From NCBI GenBank assembly GCA_041675805.1, contig JBAYTD010000104.1, positions 1 through 10,951 on the forward strand: 10,951 bases of DNA, written 5' to 3'. The stretch is from JANNWF01 sp041675805 (GTDB lineage Bacteria; Pseudomonadota; Gammaproteobacteria; Xanthomonadales; Xanthomonadaceae). Below are positions 1-6,077 of the stretch, piece after piece; positions within the stretch are counted from its first letter, which is position 1, and each line of letters opens with the position of its first letter. Under the pieces are notes generated by a model. That model did not search any database and was not told the DNA's origin. It was given only the letters and a program-made list of their open reading frames with translations. The position numbers were made by a program, and so were the translations under genes.

Positions 1-72
1 CGTAGCTCAGTTGGATAGAGCGTCCCCCTCCTAAGGGGAAGGTCGCACGTTCGAATCGTGTCGGGGCTGCCA
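1..72 (+). tRNA. tRNA-Arg (anticodon CCU), 5' end cut by the window
   Basis: The window opens inside a tRNA at about tRNA position 6, so roughly five acceptor-stem bases are missing. The D arm, with gctc pairing gagc, is intact. The anticodon stem tcccc/gggga encloses the loop ctcctaa, which places CCT at positions 34-36. The T arm has the loop ttcgaat. The 3' acceptor strand cggggct, discriminator g and encoded CCA end at base 72. The D loop carries A20, an arginine identity base. This tRNA reads AGG, a rare codon in GC-rich genomes. Its 3' end faces the accessory region. I found no second copy of its 3' end in the window, so it does not look like the attachment site of this cassette. Confidence 0.95.
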
Positions 73-187
73 TGAAATCAGCACGTTGCAGGTTCACAAA
101 CCGCACGTTTCGAGGCCGGGGACGAAACGCCGGGGACGGTATCGGGACAGTTGATGCTGCGCTCGAAACCCGGACGCTTCGGCACAG

Positions 188-213
188 AAACCCGCAGCTA
201 CGCGGGCTTGTCG
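188..213 (+). terminator. Weak hairpin, possible tRNA-Arg terminator
   Basis: CCCGC (191-195) pairs with GCGGG (202-206) around a six-base loop, with three A before it and ctt after it. It lies about 115 bases beyond tRNA-Arg on the same strand. The stem is only 5 bp and the T-run is poor, so this may be chance. Confidence 0.25.
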
Positions 214-253
214 TGCTTTCCGGATCTGCATTGGACGCCGTGGGATGCCGGGA

Positions 254-287
254 TGGTGGGGTGTGATGGGATCGAGCCATCTACCAA
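254..287 (-). repeat. Displaced tRNA-Lys 3'-end fragment (att-like copy, left)
   Basis: Bases 254-287 match 6044-6077, the CCA-to-variable-loop part of tRNA-Lys, at 30 of 34 positions in the same orientation. Mismatches fall at 261, 262, 276 and 282, and the longest exact run is 13 bases (263-275). Read on the minus strand, the T stem gatgg/ccatc is preserved and the CCA is present. Similarity stops at the anticodon-stem boundary, and no 5' half of a tRNA follows. It is therefore a fragment and not a gene. Such 3'-end duplications are typical of integration by tyrosine recombinases into tRNA genes. Confidence 0.6.
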
Positions 288-300
288 CAGGTCGAAACTT

Positions 301-335
301 CCCTTTATAATCAATAATTTTATTATAAAATAGGG
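301..335. repeat. AT-rich inverted repeat with an IHF-like match
   Basis: TTTATAAT (304-311) and ATTATAAA (322-329) form a perfect 8-bp inverted repeat around a 10-base AT-only-but-one loop, flanked by ccc on the left and ggg on the right. A perfect TATAAT occurs on each strand (306-311 plus, 327-322 minus), but I see no good -35 element for either. Bases 309-321 match the IHF consensus WATCAANNNNTTR at every fixed position except the last. The patch starts about 14 bases inside the left att-like repeat, where an attachment-site arm would be expected. The role is inferred. Confidence 0.4.
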
Positions 336-385
336 CGTTATCTTTTCGAAGGTCAGGGCCGGCTTGGTGTAATGCATCGTTCAGG

Positions 386-444
386 CAATAAAAACCCGCC
401 AATTATGCGCGTCACCTGCCGAGGCAGGGCTAAGCGTGGCGGGT
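386..444 (-). terminator. Rho-independent terminator after res, with nested hairpin
   Basis: Read on the minus strand, an 8-bp perfect stem (bases 444-437 with 401-394, acccgcca/tggcgggt) is followed directly by TTTTTATT. The 35-base loop contains a second perfect hairpin, cctgcc/ggcagg with a 2-base turn (415-428). It begins about 90 bases after the res stop codon and would end the antitoxin-toxin-mod-res transcript. On the plus strand the stem has no T-run, so it acts in one direction. Confidence 0.75.
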
Positions 445-531
445 GTGTTGTGGCAAAGGTTACGGAAGTCCGTTATCAGCGACAAGCATTGGGCCGTCAA
501 GCGTTCAGCCCCGGCCACCAGCGCGTGGCTT

Positions 532-3204
532 TTATCCCGCAGCACTGGCGGCCATCCAGTCCCAGGCTGGCACCATGTCATCCCAGTCGAAGGTGGCGCC
601 CAGGCTCCCGTCGTCATTGACGACCCTGAGCTTGTCGCCGTCCTTGGTGACGAACATCACCTTGCCGTAGACCTTCGGTATGCGGCGCGACTTGCGGGAG
701 GCGTCCTTGGTACTTTCCTTGGTTTCCACGAGTCGCGTCACTTGCGGCGCTCCCTCGGGATGCGAAAGGCAGATGACGAAGTCCGGGTAGAAGTAGTTGC
801 GGTGTTCGCCACGTACCAGCCGCACCGACCAGGGTTTGCGATCCGGGTTGCGGTGCCACCAGATCACGGCCTCGTCGCGGTCCAGGGCTTCCACGAATGC
901 GCGCTCCTCGTCGTTCAGCGCCATCGAAGCGTCGAAGCCCGATACGTGCCAGCGGCCGCCCTCGTACGTTGCGGTCGACTCGCCAAGCCTGGTCTGGGCG
1001 TCGATGTCCAGGCCATCGCGATCAGGCTGTAGCCGATCCTTGTGCGGCGGAATGACGCCATAGATGTTCTTGCGCGACGGTGCCAGCGGATGCTGCAGCG
1101 GGTACAGCAACGCATCTGGCAGCGGAGCCGCGTCGTTCACCGTGGCAAAGCGCGCCACGCTGTCCTGGACCAGCTCGGTCAAGGTCTGGGCCTCCCGGCG
1201 GATGACCCAGCAGGCGGCATCGCGGGAGAGCTGCATCAGGCGCTTCTCATCGTGGACAGGGTCACCGACTTCGGCCGGGGGCATTTCGACATCCGGCCGC
1301 AGCCGCGCGGCCAGCGTCGTCACGATGATGCGGACATCCTCATCCTCCACCTGCGGAATGCGCCGCAGGCAGCTCTCGGCCTCGCGCAGGAGGGCGCCCC
1401 GGTCAGTGATGATGGCCACCTCTTCCTCACGGCGATGGCCGGCCGTCAGCTCCGTGTGGACCTCTTTCTCGCGCAGCAAGTGGTAGGTGGCACGCACGGC
1501 ACTGGCGATCAGATTGCCATCCATCGGCAGATCGATTGCCGCCTGTCGCGACACCTGAGCCATGTCCGCCAGCATCGGGCGGGTTTCCTGCTTGAGGCAG
1601 ACCGGCACGGCGGCCGACCGCGTGCTGCGACGATACGGCTGCAGCCCCACGGCCTTCAGGGATTCGATCAACGCCTCTTCATCCGCCGGCAGCGCGGCGG
1701 CAGCGCCAGCGCCCGCTGCCACGACACGGTCCCACCCCATCAGGGTCGTGCCGGGATCGATTTCTGCAGTTCCGCCGGAGAACAGCCCTTCCTGCGCAGG
1801 CTCGCCGGGATCGCCCAGCTCCTTGACGGGCGCCCGTGAGGTCACGGCGTCCCGCGGCATCTCCTCGTAGGTCACCGGCATCTGCGGCGTCACCCGGTTG
1901 CTGAAAACCGTCGCGCCGGACGCCGTCTGCCGGGTCACCATGCGCTCGGTCTGGCCCTCCAGCTGACTCTTCACCGCACCGCTGGTATTCACGGCCGACT
2001 GGAACCCCTGCTGGGCCTCTGCGTCGGCCAGATAGACGTAGGCGGTATCCAGCTCCGGCGGAATCGGCAGGGGCTTGGGAAACGCCTTGCGGATGGCCGG
2101 CGCGACCCGCATCACGCGGCCTATAAACTGCATGGCGAAGTCGGCGTCGTTCACCGGCTTGGTCGATGCGAGCACGAATGCGCGCGGCGCATCGAAGCCG
2201 GTTCCTGCCGACTGCTTGAAGATCAGCACTTCCTTGCTCGTGTCGTTGGCGATGGCCGCCATCAGCACCGGGTCAGGATCGTCGGCCGAATGGGTTCCGA
2301 TCACCGCGGGGGGCACCTTGCACAGCCGAACCAATTCCACCTGCGCTTCTTCGACCGCGTTCCTGCCATTGGCCACCTGCACCAGCAGCAAGGGTGTCAG
2401 ATCAACGCCAGCGTCCTGCAACCGGCGCTTGAGCCACAGATGCTGCAGCCAGGCCTGGCGCAGCACGGTGCGCTTGAGGTCCGCCACGGTGGAGACGCTA
2501 TGCCGCAGGTCGTAGACCACCGCCTCGATGTAACGCTTGTTGAGCCGGGCTTCGACCACGTCCGAACGGCTGACCACGAAGGCTTCGCGCGCACCCTTCC
2601 CTGCCTTGGCCAGGAACTCGTCCAGGCGCGCATCCCTGGGCGTCGCGGTCGCCATCACCAGGTAATCCGGCGCCAGCCAGTGCGCGAACTGCCCGAATTC
2701 GGTGCCGTGATCCAGGCCGATATGCGCCTCGTCCACCACCAGCCCGATCTTCAGGCCGCGCACGCGGGCCAGGGTCACGAACTCGTCCAGCGTCTGGCGC
2801 TCATCGTCGGCATCGCCGGCGTAACCGGCCCGGCGATCCTTCGCGCGAGCCACAGCCTGCGCGGTCGATAGCAGTACCGTGCCGGCCGTTGGCTCCTGGT
2901 TGCGTCCCTGCGCCAGCATGACCGGCGTCAGGCCCGGGGCATTGGCCAGCAAGGAGTCCTCGGTCTGCTGCACCAGGTTCACGAACGGCACGAACCACAG
3001 CCACAAGGTTGGTTGCGCAGCCGACACCTTGTCCAGCACGCCTGCGAGCATGAAGGTCTTGCCCGAACCGGTCGGCGCGCGAAGCAAACAGGGGGGCGAA
3101 GGCTGGCGCAGCAGGGCCGCTGCCATGTTGTCGATGATGCTGCGCTGGAACGCGGCGGGCACCAGCGCGCTGGACTGTGCGGCGGCGAGATTGAGCGAAC
3201 TCAT
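532..3204 (-). CDS. res: Type III restriction enzyme Res subunit (helicase-nuclease)
   Basis: This 890-residue protein is the ATP-dependent translocating and cleaving subunit of a type III restriction-modification system. It acts in the cytoplasm in complex with Mod on unmethylated foreign DNA. The N-terminal superfamily 2 helicase core shows Walker A APTGSGKT (43-50), DEAH (158-161), TATP (186-189), a motif V-like SAGTGFDAP (332-340) and motif VI QFIGRVMR (359-366). A long, less conserved middle part follows. The C terminus carries a PD-(D/E)xK nuclease site, with YPDFVI at Asp808 and VETK giving Glu827 and Lys829. All catalytic motifs are present, so the enzyme looks intact. It is somewhat shorter than EcoP1I/EcoP15I Res (about 970). 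The ATG overlaps the mod stop codon as ATGA and has a strong Shine-Dalgarno six bases upstream. The terminator at 386-444 follows. Confidence 0.93.
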   Translation of the reverse strand: MSSLNLAAAQSSALVPAAFQRSIIDNMAAALLRQPSPPCLLRAPTGSGKTFMLAGVLDKVSAAQPTLWLWFVPFVNLVQQTEDSLLANAPGLTPVMLAQGRNQEPTAGTVLLSTAQAVARAKDRRAGYAGDADDERQTLDEFVTLARVRGLKIGLVVDEAHIGLDHGTEFGQFAHWLAPDYLVMATATPRDARLDEFLAKAGKGAREAFVVSRSDVVEARLNKRYIEAVVYDLRHSVSTVADLKRTVLRQAWLQHLWLKRRLQDAGVDLTPLLLVQVANGRNAVEEAQVELVRLCKVPPAVIGTHSADDPDPVLMAAIANDTSKEVLIFKQSAGTGFDAPRAFVLASTKPVNDADFAMQFIGRVMRVAPAIRKAFPKPLPIPPELDTAYVYLADAEAQQGFQSAVNTSGAVKSQLEGQTERMVTRQTASGATVFSNRVTPQMPVTYEEMPRDAVTSRAPVKELGDPGEPAQEGLFSGGTAEIDPGTTLMGWDRVVAAGAGAAAALPADEEALIESLKAVGLQPYRRSTRSAAVPVCLKQETRPMLADMAQVSRQAAIDLPMDGNLIASAVRATYHLLREKEVHTELTAGHRREEEVAIITDRGALLREAESCLRRIPQVEDEDVRIIVTTLAARLRPDVEMPPAEVGDPVHDEKRLMQLSRDAACWVIRREAQTLTELVQDSVARFATVNDAAPLPDALLYPLQHPLAPSRKNIYGVIPPHKDRLQPDRDGLDIDAQTRLGESTATYEGGRWHVSGFDASMALNDEERAFVEALDRDEAVIWWHRNPDRKPWSVRLVRGEHRNYFYPDFVICLSHPEGAPQVTRLVETKESTKDASRKSRRIPKVYGKVMFVTKDGDKLRVVNDDGSLGATFDWDDMVPAWDWMAASAAG

Positions 3205-5156
3205 GCCGCACCTCCGGCCTGACCGTGGCGAAGTGCCTCATGCAAGCCGTAGCACGCCGCGTCCACGCCGTGGCTGGCCAGCGCCTCGGCCAGCGATTCG
3301 GGACGCTCGCTGTAGACGGCGATCCGCGCCACCCCGTTGGCCTGCGCCCAGTTACCCAGGACCTCGATGGAGGCAGGGTCCACGCGCGTACACAGCAGCA
3401 CGTCGCAATCGTCGGCGCGGGCGATGAACTGCACCGCCTCCGCTACGGACGGGCGCAGCGCCTGGGTCAGGCGCAGGCTCAGCAGCGGATGGGCATGCGA
3501 TGCGCCTGCCTCGAAGGGAATGTCGGCAGGCGCAATCTTGTCCAGCTGCAGATAGGCGAATTCGCCGCCCTGCACGGCGCTGTATCCGGTCTTGCCGGCA
3601 TGGCCGGCGCTGACGCGGCGCATGCGTTCCGCGCAGACATCGCGGCAGATGTTCTTGTCGGGCTCCCTTGCCGTGGCTTCCGTGCTGGAGCACAGGATGT
3701 AGCGACGCCGGCCGTCGTCCTCGGCATTGAGTTCCAGCACCGCCCGCCCGGTCGTGCCCGAGCCGGCAAAGAAGTCCAGCACGATGTCGCCAGGCCTGGA
3801 TGCCTGGGTCAGCAGCGCCCGGATCAGGGCGGATGGCTTCGGGTGCTGGAAGGCCTTGGATCCCAGCTCCGCCTTCACCTCGTCGGTGGCCACGCCACCG
3901 CGGGGGCTGCGCAGCACCTCGGGGGTCTCGTCCTCGTCTTCCGCGTCGAAGTCGACCTCCTCGTTCAACCCGGCGATCCAGCTTGAAAGCGGCGCAAGGC
4001 GCTCGCTTTCCGGCTTGCTGTCCCAGAAGTCCTTGCGGGACGGGCGGCCCGGCGCAATCGGCTTGCCAATCCAGAAGTCGAGGTCGGGCAGGTCTTCGCG
4101 CAGCAGTGGCGTCTTCTTCTTCGGGAGCACGGGGCCGTTTCCGGTACGGATGGCCTCCAGCAACGCCTCACGCGTCTCGAAGCGCAGCACCTCGTCCGGG
4201 CTGCAGCGCGGAAAATAGATCAGCCGCTGCGCAATCAACGCCTCGATGGTTTCACTGCGCAGCGCGGCCAGCGCGGCCTGCACTTGGTCTTCGGTGATCC
4301 CGTCCCGCCTCCGGATCTCCTGTTCGGATGCAAAACGCCAGACGCTGTCCGGATCGCAGGGATACCAGTAGCCTGTGTCCGGATCCTGGATCGGGTAGTA
4401 GGTGTTCTCTCGCTCGGTGTACGAGTGCGCCTTCGTGATCGGCCGTGGCGCCCAATCACCCCGCGCATCCCCATCCGGGTTCCGGAATTTGCGCCTGTCC
4501 GTCGCCCGGCCGTTGAATTGGAACTCCGGGTTGGCGTAGACCAGCACATGCTCGTGCACATGGCTGAAACGCTGGCCCAGGTCATTGCCGGTGTCCTTGG
4601 TACGCCAGGCCAGGCTGCCGACCCGTCGCCCGGGGAACACCTCGTCCATCAGGAGTTCCAGCCGCGCCCGGTTCTCGTCGTTGATCGACACGAGGATCAC
4701 GCCGTCGGGCGTCAGCAGGTCACGGGCCAGCCGCAGCCGCTGGTACAGGAATTCCAGCCACTGCGAATGGCGCCAGCGGTCGTTGGCACCCACGTAGCGG
4801 TCGTTGTAGACCCAGTCCTTGTTGCCGGTGTTGTAGGGCGGGTCGATGTAGATCACCCGCACGCGTCCGGCATGGGTGGACTTGAGCAGGCGCAGGGCGT
4901 CGAAGTTGTCGCCCTCGATGATCAGGTTGCGGTGCGGCTCGCCAAGAGCCATCCCTTCCGGCCGATGGCTCAGCTCGGGGACCAGGCGCGGCAACACGAC
5001 ATCGGCATTGAGCGCCTCGTCGCGCGCGATGGCGTCGCTTTCCCAGTACAGCCCCAGCTTGCGCCTGGTCAGATGCTCCACCAGCAGCCGGCGTAGCTCC
5101 GGCGCGCCCAGTTCCTCCAGGCGGGCCATGAGGGATCGTGCGTTGGCGTTGGTCAT
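3201..5156 (-). CDS. mod: Type III DNA-methyltransferase Mod subunit (beta class)
   Basis: This 651-residue protein is a site-specific DNA adenine methyltransferase. It is also the sequence-recognition subunit of the type III R-M system, working with Res. Catalytic motif IV DPPYNTG (105-111) comes before the S-adenosylmethionine motif I DFFAGSGTTG (461-470), which is the beta-class order usual for Mod. The intervening residues, about 185-440, contain the target recognition region. They include a very acidic run around 399-413. About 180 residues follow motif I. The length is normal for type III Mod. The frame stays open upstream, but that part overlaps the toxin gene. The ATG at 5156 overlaps the toxin stop as ATGA and the protein then begins like its family. 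No Shine-Dalgarno precedes it, so translation probably depends on coupling to the toxin. I saw no simple-sequence repeat that would suggest phase variation. Confidence 0.94.
   Translation of the reverse strand: MTNANARSLMARLEELGAPELRRLLVEHLTRRKLGLYWESDAIARDEALNADVVLPRLVPELSHRPEGMALGEPHRNLIIEGDNFDALRLLKSTHAGRVRVIYIDPPYNTGNKDWVYNDRYVGANDRWRHSQWLEFLYQRLRLARDLLTPDGVILVSINDENRARLELLMDEVFPGRRVGSLAWRTKDTGNDLGQRFSHVHEHVLVYANPEFQFNGRATDRRKFRNPDGDARGDWAPRPITKAHSYTERENTYYPIQDPDTGYWYPCDPDSVWRFASEQEIRRRDGITEDQVQAALAALRSETIEALIAQRLIYFPRCSPDEVLRFETREALLEAIRTGNGPVLPKKKTPLLREDLPDLDFWIGKPIAPGRPSRKDFWDSKPESERLAPLSSWIAGLNEEVDFDAEDEDETPEVLRSPRGGVATDEVKAELGSKAFQHPKPSALIRALLTQASRPGDIVLDFFAGSGTTGRAVLELNAEDDGRRRYILCSSTEATAREPDKNICRDVCAERMRRVSAGHAGKTGYSAVQGGEFAYLQLDKIAPADIPFEAGASHAHPLLSLRLTQALRPSVAEAVQFIARADDCDVLLCTRVDPASIEVLGNWAQANGVARIAVYSERPESLAEALASHGVDAACYGLHEALRHGQAGGAA
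3211..3215 (-). promoter_or_regulatory. Strong ribosome binding site for res
   Basis: GGAGG on the minus strand lies within the last codons of mod and six bases before the res ATG. It fixes the res start. It also means that res, unlike the toxin and mod, has its own good ribosome entry in addition to coupling with mod through the ATGA overlap. Confidence 0.7.
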
Positions 5157-5596
5157 GGCGGGCAAATGAGTTCGAGTGTCGGGTAGTAGGTGCGATACCG
5201 CTTCGCATCCCGCGTCAGGAGCGCCATGCCCTCTATAGCGGCATGGGCACCGATGTAGAAGTCGGGCAGCGGCGAAGTGCGCGCGCCCTTGGCGCGGCGG
5301 TACTGCAGGAAGGCTTTGCCGGCGAGGAAGCCGGCCTCCCACGGCAGTTCCAGACGGGTGAAGGCATCGGGCGACAGCGCCTCGTCCAGTTCCTCGATGC
5401 GCTCGAAGCCGACCGAAACCTCGGCGTAGATGATGGGATTGATGCACAGCTCGACCCCGTCAGCGCAGGCATCGAGCTGCGCCGCCGACCACTCGTACCA
5501 GTCCGGATCGTCCGTCAGCACGTCCAGCAGGACGTTGGCGTCCACCAGTACGCGTCCGGCTGCAGCCGGCGTCGCGGCGGGCGCGTCAGTCGCCAC
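5153..5596 (-). CDS. PIN-domain toxin (VapC family)
   Basis: This 147-residue protein has the four acidic residues expected of a PIN-fold ribonuclease: Asp19 in LVDANVLLD, Glu59 in PIIYAEVSVGF, Asp112 in LPDFYIGA and Asp130 in LLTRDAKRY. VapC-type toxins cut specific RNAs such as tRNAs or rRNA, and the target here is unknown. The start is GTG at 5596, because an in-frame TGA lies only two codons upstream (5602-5600). It overlaps the antitoxin gene by 11 nt and has no clear ribosome binding site, so it is probably translated by coupling, which keeps toxin below antitoxin. Its stop overlaps the mod start by 4 nt. About 14 Ala/Pro-rich residues precede the first beta strand, which is slightly long for the family. 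Confidence 0.9.
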   Translation of the reverse strand: MATDAPAATPAAAGRVLVDANVLLDVLTDDPDWYEWSAAQLDACADGVELCINPIIYAEVSVGFERIEELDEALSPDAFTRLELPWEAGFLAGKAFLQYRRAKGARTSPLPDFYIGAHAAIEGMALLTRDAKRYRTYYPTLELICPP

Positions 5597-5834
5597 GGGT
5601 CAGCTGCATGATCTCGTCGGTGCCCATGCGCGCCGTCGCGCGGCCGCGCAGCCGCGCAGCCAAGCCGCCTCGGCGGGCCTTGGGCGGATGGGCGATGGTG
5701 GTTTCGGCCTCGCGCAGCGCGGCTTCGCGGACGAAGGTGGCCACCGGCAGGCCGTGCAGCTCGGCGGCGCGGCGCAGGCGGTTCTTGTCCTCGACGCTCA
5801 GGCGCAGGTCGAGACGGTCGGCAGCGGTGGTCAT
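5586..5834 (-). CDS. Ribbon-helix-helix antitoxin partnering the PIN toxin
   Basis: This 82-residue protein has a short beta strand RLDLRLSV (7-14) followed by two helices ending in FVREAALREAE (34-44). That is the ribbon-helix-helix DNA-binding pattern, resembling DUF1778/CopG-type antitoxins. The C-terminal half is basic and ends in GTDEIMQLTRGD, a tail often seen in antitoxins paired with PIN toxins and the likely toxin-wrapping part. The ATG at 5834 has a near-ideal AAGGAGG six bases upstream, the best ribosome site in the four-gene unit. The gene is first in the unit, overlaps the toxin by 11 nt and is preceded by a palindromic site, all consistent with autorepression. The exact antitoxin family is uncertain. 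Confidence 0.88.
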   Translation of the reverse strand: MTTAADRLDLRLSVEDKNRLRRAAELHGLPVATFVREAALREAETTIAHPPKARRGGLAARLRGRATARMGTDEIMQLTRGD

Positions 5835-5840
5835 GTCGGC

Positions 5841-5847
5841 CCTCCTT
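5841..5847 (-). promoter_or_regulatory. Strong ribosome binding site of the antitoxin gene
   Basis: AAGGAGG on the minus strand is separated by six bases from the ATG at 5834. It directly abuts the operator-like palindrome, so bound repressor would lie at the leader of the transcript-coding DNA. Confidence 0.8.
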
Positions 5848-5866
5848 GTACGGCAGCCTACCGTAC
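5848..5866. promoter_or_regulatory. Operator-like palindrome upstream of the TA/R-M unit
   Basis: GTACGG (5848-5853) and CCGTAC (5861-5866) form a perfect 6-bp inverted repeat with a 7-base spacer, immediately upstream of the antitoxin ribosome site. Ribbon-helix-helix antitoxins bind short inverted repeats in their own promoters, so this is the natural candidate for autoregulation. I could not find a convincing sigma-70 -35/-10 pair in this GC-rich region. Confidence 0.5.
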
Positions 5867-5920
5867 CGGAATCCGAATCGCCAGCCGGCGCGAAGCGTTG
5901 GCGGAATTGGGCAGCTACCG
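5852..5920. repeat. Two copies of ggcagc(c)taccg upstream of the antitoxin
   Basis: Bases 5852-5863 and 5910-5920 carry the same motif, differing by one inserted base, with starts 58 bp apart. The first copy overlaps the operator-like palindrome. The second could be an additional repressor site or a vestige. Only the similarity is seen, and the function is inferred. Confidence 0.4.
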
Positions 5921-5956
5921 GACCGTATCGCCCCTTCGCGAGTCCCGGTCGTGAAA

Positions 5957-5979
5957 CCCGGCCGAGAAGGCCAGGTTTT
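5957..5979. terminator. Possible terminator downstream of tRNA-Lys
   Basis: cccggcc (5957-5963) pairs with ggccagg (5969-5975) through seven positions, one of them a G-T wobble, around the loop gagaa. On the plus strand it is followed by TTTTA, on the minus strand only by TTT. It lies about 70 bases beyond the tRNA-Lys 3' end and could terminate that transcript before the antitoxin gene, but the minus-strand T-run is weak. Confidence 0.35.
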
Positions 5980-5997
5980 ACGGAATTCTTTTACGGA
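5976..5997. repeat. Short direct repeat TTTTACGGA beside tRNA-Lys
   Basis: TTTTACGGA occurs at 5976-5984 and again at 5989-5997, 13 bp apart. A third related motif lies in inverse orientation as CCGTAAA at 6024-6030. All are 14 to 70 bases inside the right att-like repeat. Recombinase arm-binding sites are often short direct repeats at such distances, but chance cannot be excluded. Confidence 0.4.
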
Positions 5998-6043
5998 GCC
6001 CTGTCGGACGAGGCCAAAATACGCCGTAAACCGTTGATTGAAT

Positions 6044-6077
6044 TGGTGGGCCGTGATGGGATCGAACCATCGACCAA
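6044..6077 (-). repeat. att-like direct repeat, right copy, inside tRNA-Lys
   Basis: This is the 3' segment of tRNA-Lys from the variable loop to CCA, matching 254-287 at 30 of 34 positions. Because this copy completes a perfect tRNA, it is the reconstituted side of the presumed insertion. Confidence 0.6.

Larger units (their letters stand above)
73..531. other. Intergenic stretch with no convincing gene
   Basis: These 459 bases lie between tRNA-Arg and the end of res. From left to right they hold a 10-bp repeat (115-124 and 129-138), a weak hairpin near 190, a fragment matching the tRNA-Lys 3' end (254-287), an AT-rich inverted repeat (about 301-335) and a strong minus-strand terminator (386-444). 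The short open frames here lack ribosome binding sites and recognisable motifs. One of them simply translates the tRNA fragment. The AT-rich patch contrasts sharply with the GC-rich surroundings. I read the stretch as the non-coding left end of an integrated cassette plus flanking DNA. Confidence 0.7.
254..6077. mobile_element. Putative integrase-less tRNA-Lys island carrying a TA module and type III R-M
   Basis: The region is bounded by two direct copies of the tRNA-Lys 3' end, at 254-287 and 6044-6077. Corresponding bases are 5790 bp apart. Between them lie exactly four minus-strand genes (antitoxin, PIN toxin, mod, res) with their own regulatory region and terminator. Islands that enter a tRNA gene restore its 3' end at one side and leave a displaced fragment at the other, and this arrangement fits. 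Against a live element, no integrase or excisionase is present and the left copy has four mismatches. The base composition of the genes is also close to that of their neighbours. It could be a decayed island, one moved in trans, or the left copy could be the scar of a different, older insertion. Confidence 0.5.

Noticed and set aside
1..72. tRNA-Arg(CCU) as the attachment site of the cassette
   Set aside because: I found no convincing repeat of its 3' end. A short similarity near 100-120 is too weak.
72..266. A plus-strand frame starting at the ATG that overlaps the CCA of tRNA-Arg
   Set aside because: There is no ribosome site, and the composition is Arg/Gly-rich shadow-like.
254..287. A functional second tRNA-Lys
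   Set aside because: Only the 3' part is present. The anticodon and D arms are missing and the acceptor strand is mutated.
94..402. A 102-codon minus-strand frame across the left att-like repeat
   Set aside because: It translates the tRNA fragment and terminator region, has no ribosome site and shows no recognisable motif.
386..444. Integron attC-like site
   Set aside because: The hairpin has no recognisable core sites of the GTTRRRY type, and a T-run follows it, so a terminator explains it better.
3201..5156. Phase-variable mod gene
   Set aside because: I saw no homopolymer or short tandem repeat tract of the kind that switches type III mod genes in other bacteria.
5157..5447. A 97-codon N-terminal extension of Mod
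   Set aside because: It overlaps the PIN toxin in another frame, is Arg/His-rich low-quality sequence, and the ATG at 5156 gives a normal family start and length.
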